From the NCBI GenBank assembly GCA_017311185.1, contig JAESUZ010004512.1, positions 145,483 through 209,482 on the forward strand: 64,000 nucleotides of DNA. The letters are read 5' to 3'. Shown piece by piece: positions 63,963 through 64,000 of the stretch; position 1 is the first letter of the stretch; every line of letters begins with the position of its first letter. The translations under genes were made by a program, and so were the position numbers. This stretch comes from Proteles cristata cristata. Taxonomy: Eukaryota; Chordata; Mammalia; Carnivora; Hyaenidae. The notes below the pieces were generated by a model. That model saw only the letters and a list, made by a program, of their open reading frames with translations. It did not search any database and had not been told where the DNA came from.

Positions 63963-64000
63963 CTTTTTTTTTTTTTTTTTTTTTAAATTTTTTTTTTTAT
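63963..64000 (-). mobile_element. CAN-SINE tail, cut by the window edge
   Basis: A T run then AAATTTTTTTTTTTTAT, as at the left ends of the other antisense SINEs. The body lies outside the window. Confidence 0.7.

Noticed and set aside
1..64000. An undescribed gene system or operon-like cluster
   Set aside because: No set of related coding regions or RNA genes was found on either strand. The organised patterns are all explained by mobile elements, simple repeats and possibly conserved noncoding DNA.

Overview
This window is mammalian nuclear DNA with no recognisable protein-coding gene. The source is a carnivore and most probably a cat (Felidae). The main evidence is a large population, about 45 copies, of tRNA(Lys)-derived CAN-SINEs of the feline type. 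On the plus strand these start near GGGGCGCCTGGGTGGCTCAG, carry a GGTTCGAGCCC-like B box, then a CT-rich stretch, and end in an A-rich AATAAA-type tail. Species cannot be fixed from the sequence alone. No reading frame shows real exon structure. The longest frames (224, 198, 166 and 153 codons) fall in SINE or LTR boundaries, purine-rich repeats, a CT microsatellite and a LINE-1 ORF2 remnant.

Layout. 1-3.0 kb: an L2 split by an MLT1 LTR and a SINE, a single-copy stretch, then another L2. 3.2-5.9 kb: a conserved-looking stretch and an old antisense L1 carrying three SINEs. 6-13 kb: MIRs (one pair nested), L2s, an MLT1 LTR and a hAT-like fossil. 13.5-19.8 kb: L2, MIRs, SINEs and a candidate conserved element near 15 kb. 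19.8-23 kb: an old L1 interrupted by three SINEs and a younger L1 with target-site duplications. 23-30 kb: MIRs, MER5A, L2, an LTR-like element and SINEs. 30.5-35.7 kb: a sense L1, SINEs, MIRs and L2. 37.7-38.6 kb: an ERV-type LTR. 41.2-42.9 kb: a nest of three L1s and two SINEs. 43.9-46 kb: L2 followed by conserved-looking DNA. 48.4-51.4 kb: an old L1, a GAAA microsatellite, a young L1 and L2. 53.7-54.6 kb: an LTR with a large CT expansion. 55-58 kb: DNA-transposon fossils, L2 and conserved-looking DNA. 58.4-64 kb: L1 pieces, MIRs and SINEs, with a MaLR fragment and the start of a further SINE at the right edge.

Nothing here works as a gene system. The elements relate by insertion order: MIR, L2 and old L1 are the substrate; MLT1 and other LTRs and hAT fossils came next; CAN-SINEs and young feline L1s inserted last, usually with 9-20 bp target-site duplications that can be read directly. 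Several single-copy AT-rich stretches have the look of conserved noncoding elements and may be the only functional DNA present, but this is inference. Repeat family names come from recalled consensus features, not from a search. Names for MIR, L2 and old LTR or DNA elements are less certain than those for SINEs and L1s. Borders of old repeats are approximate, to about 20-40 bases.
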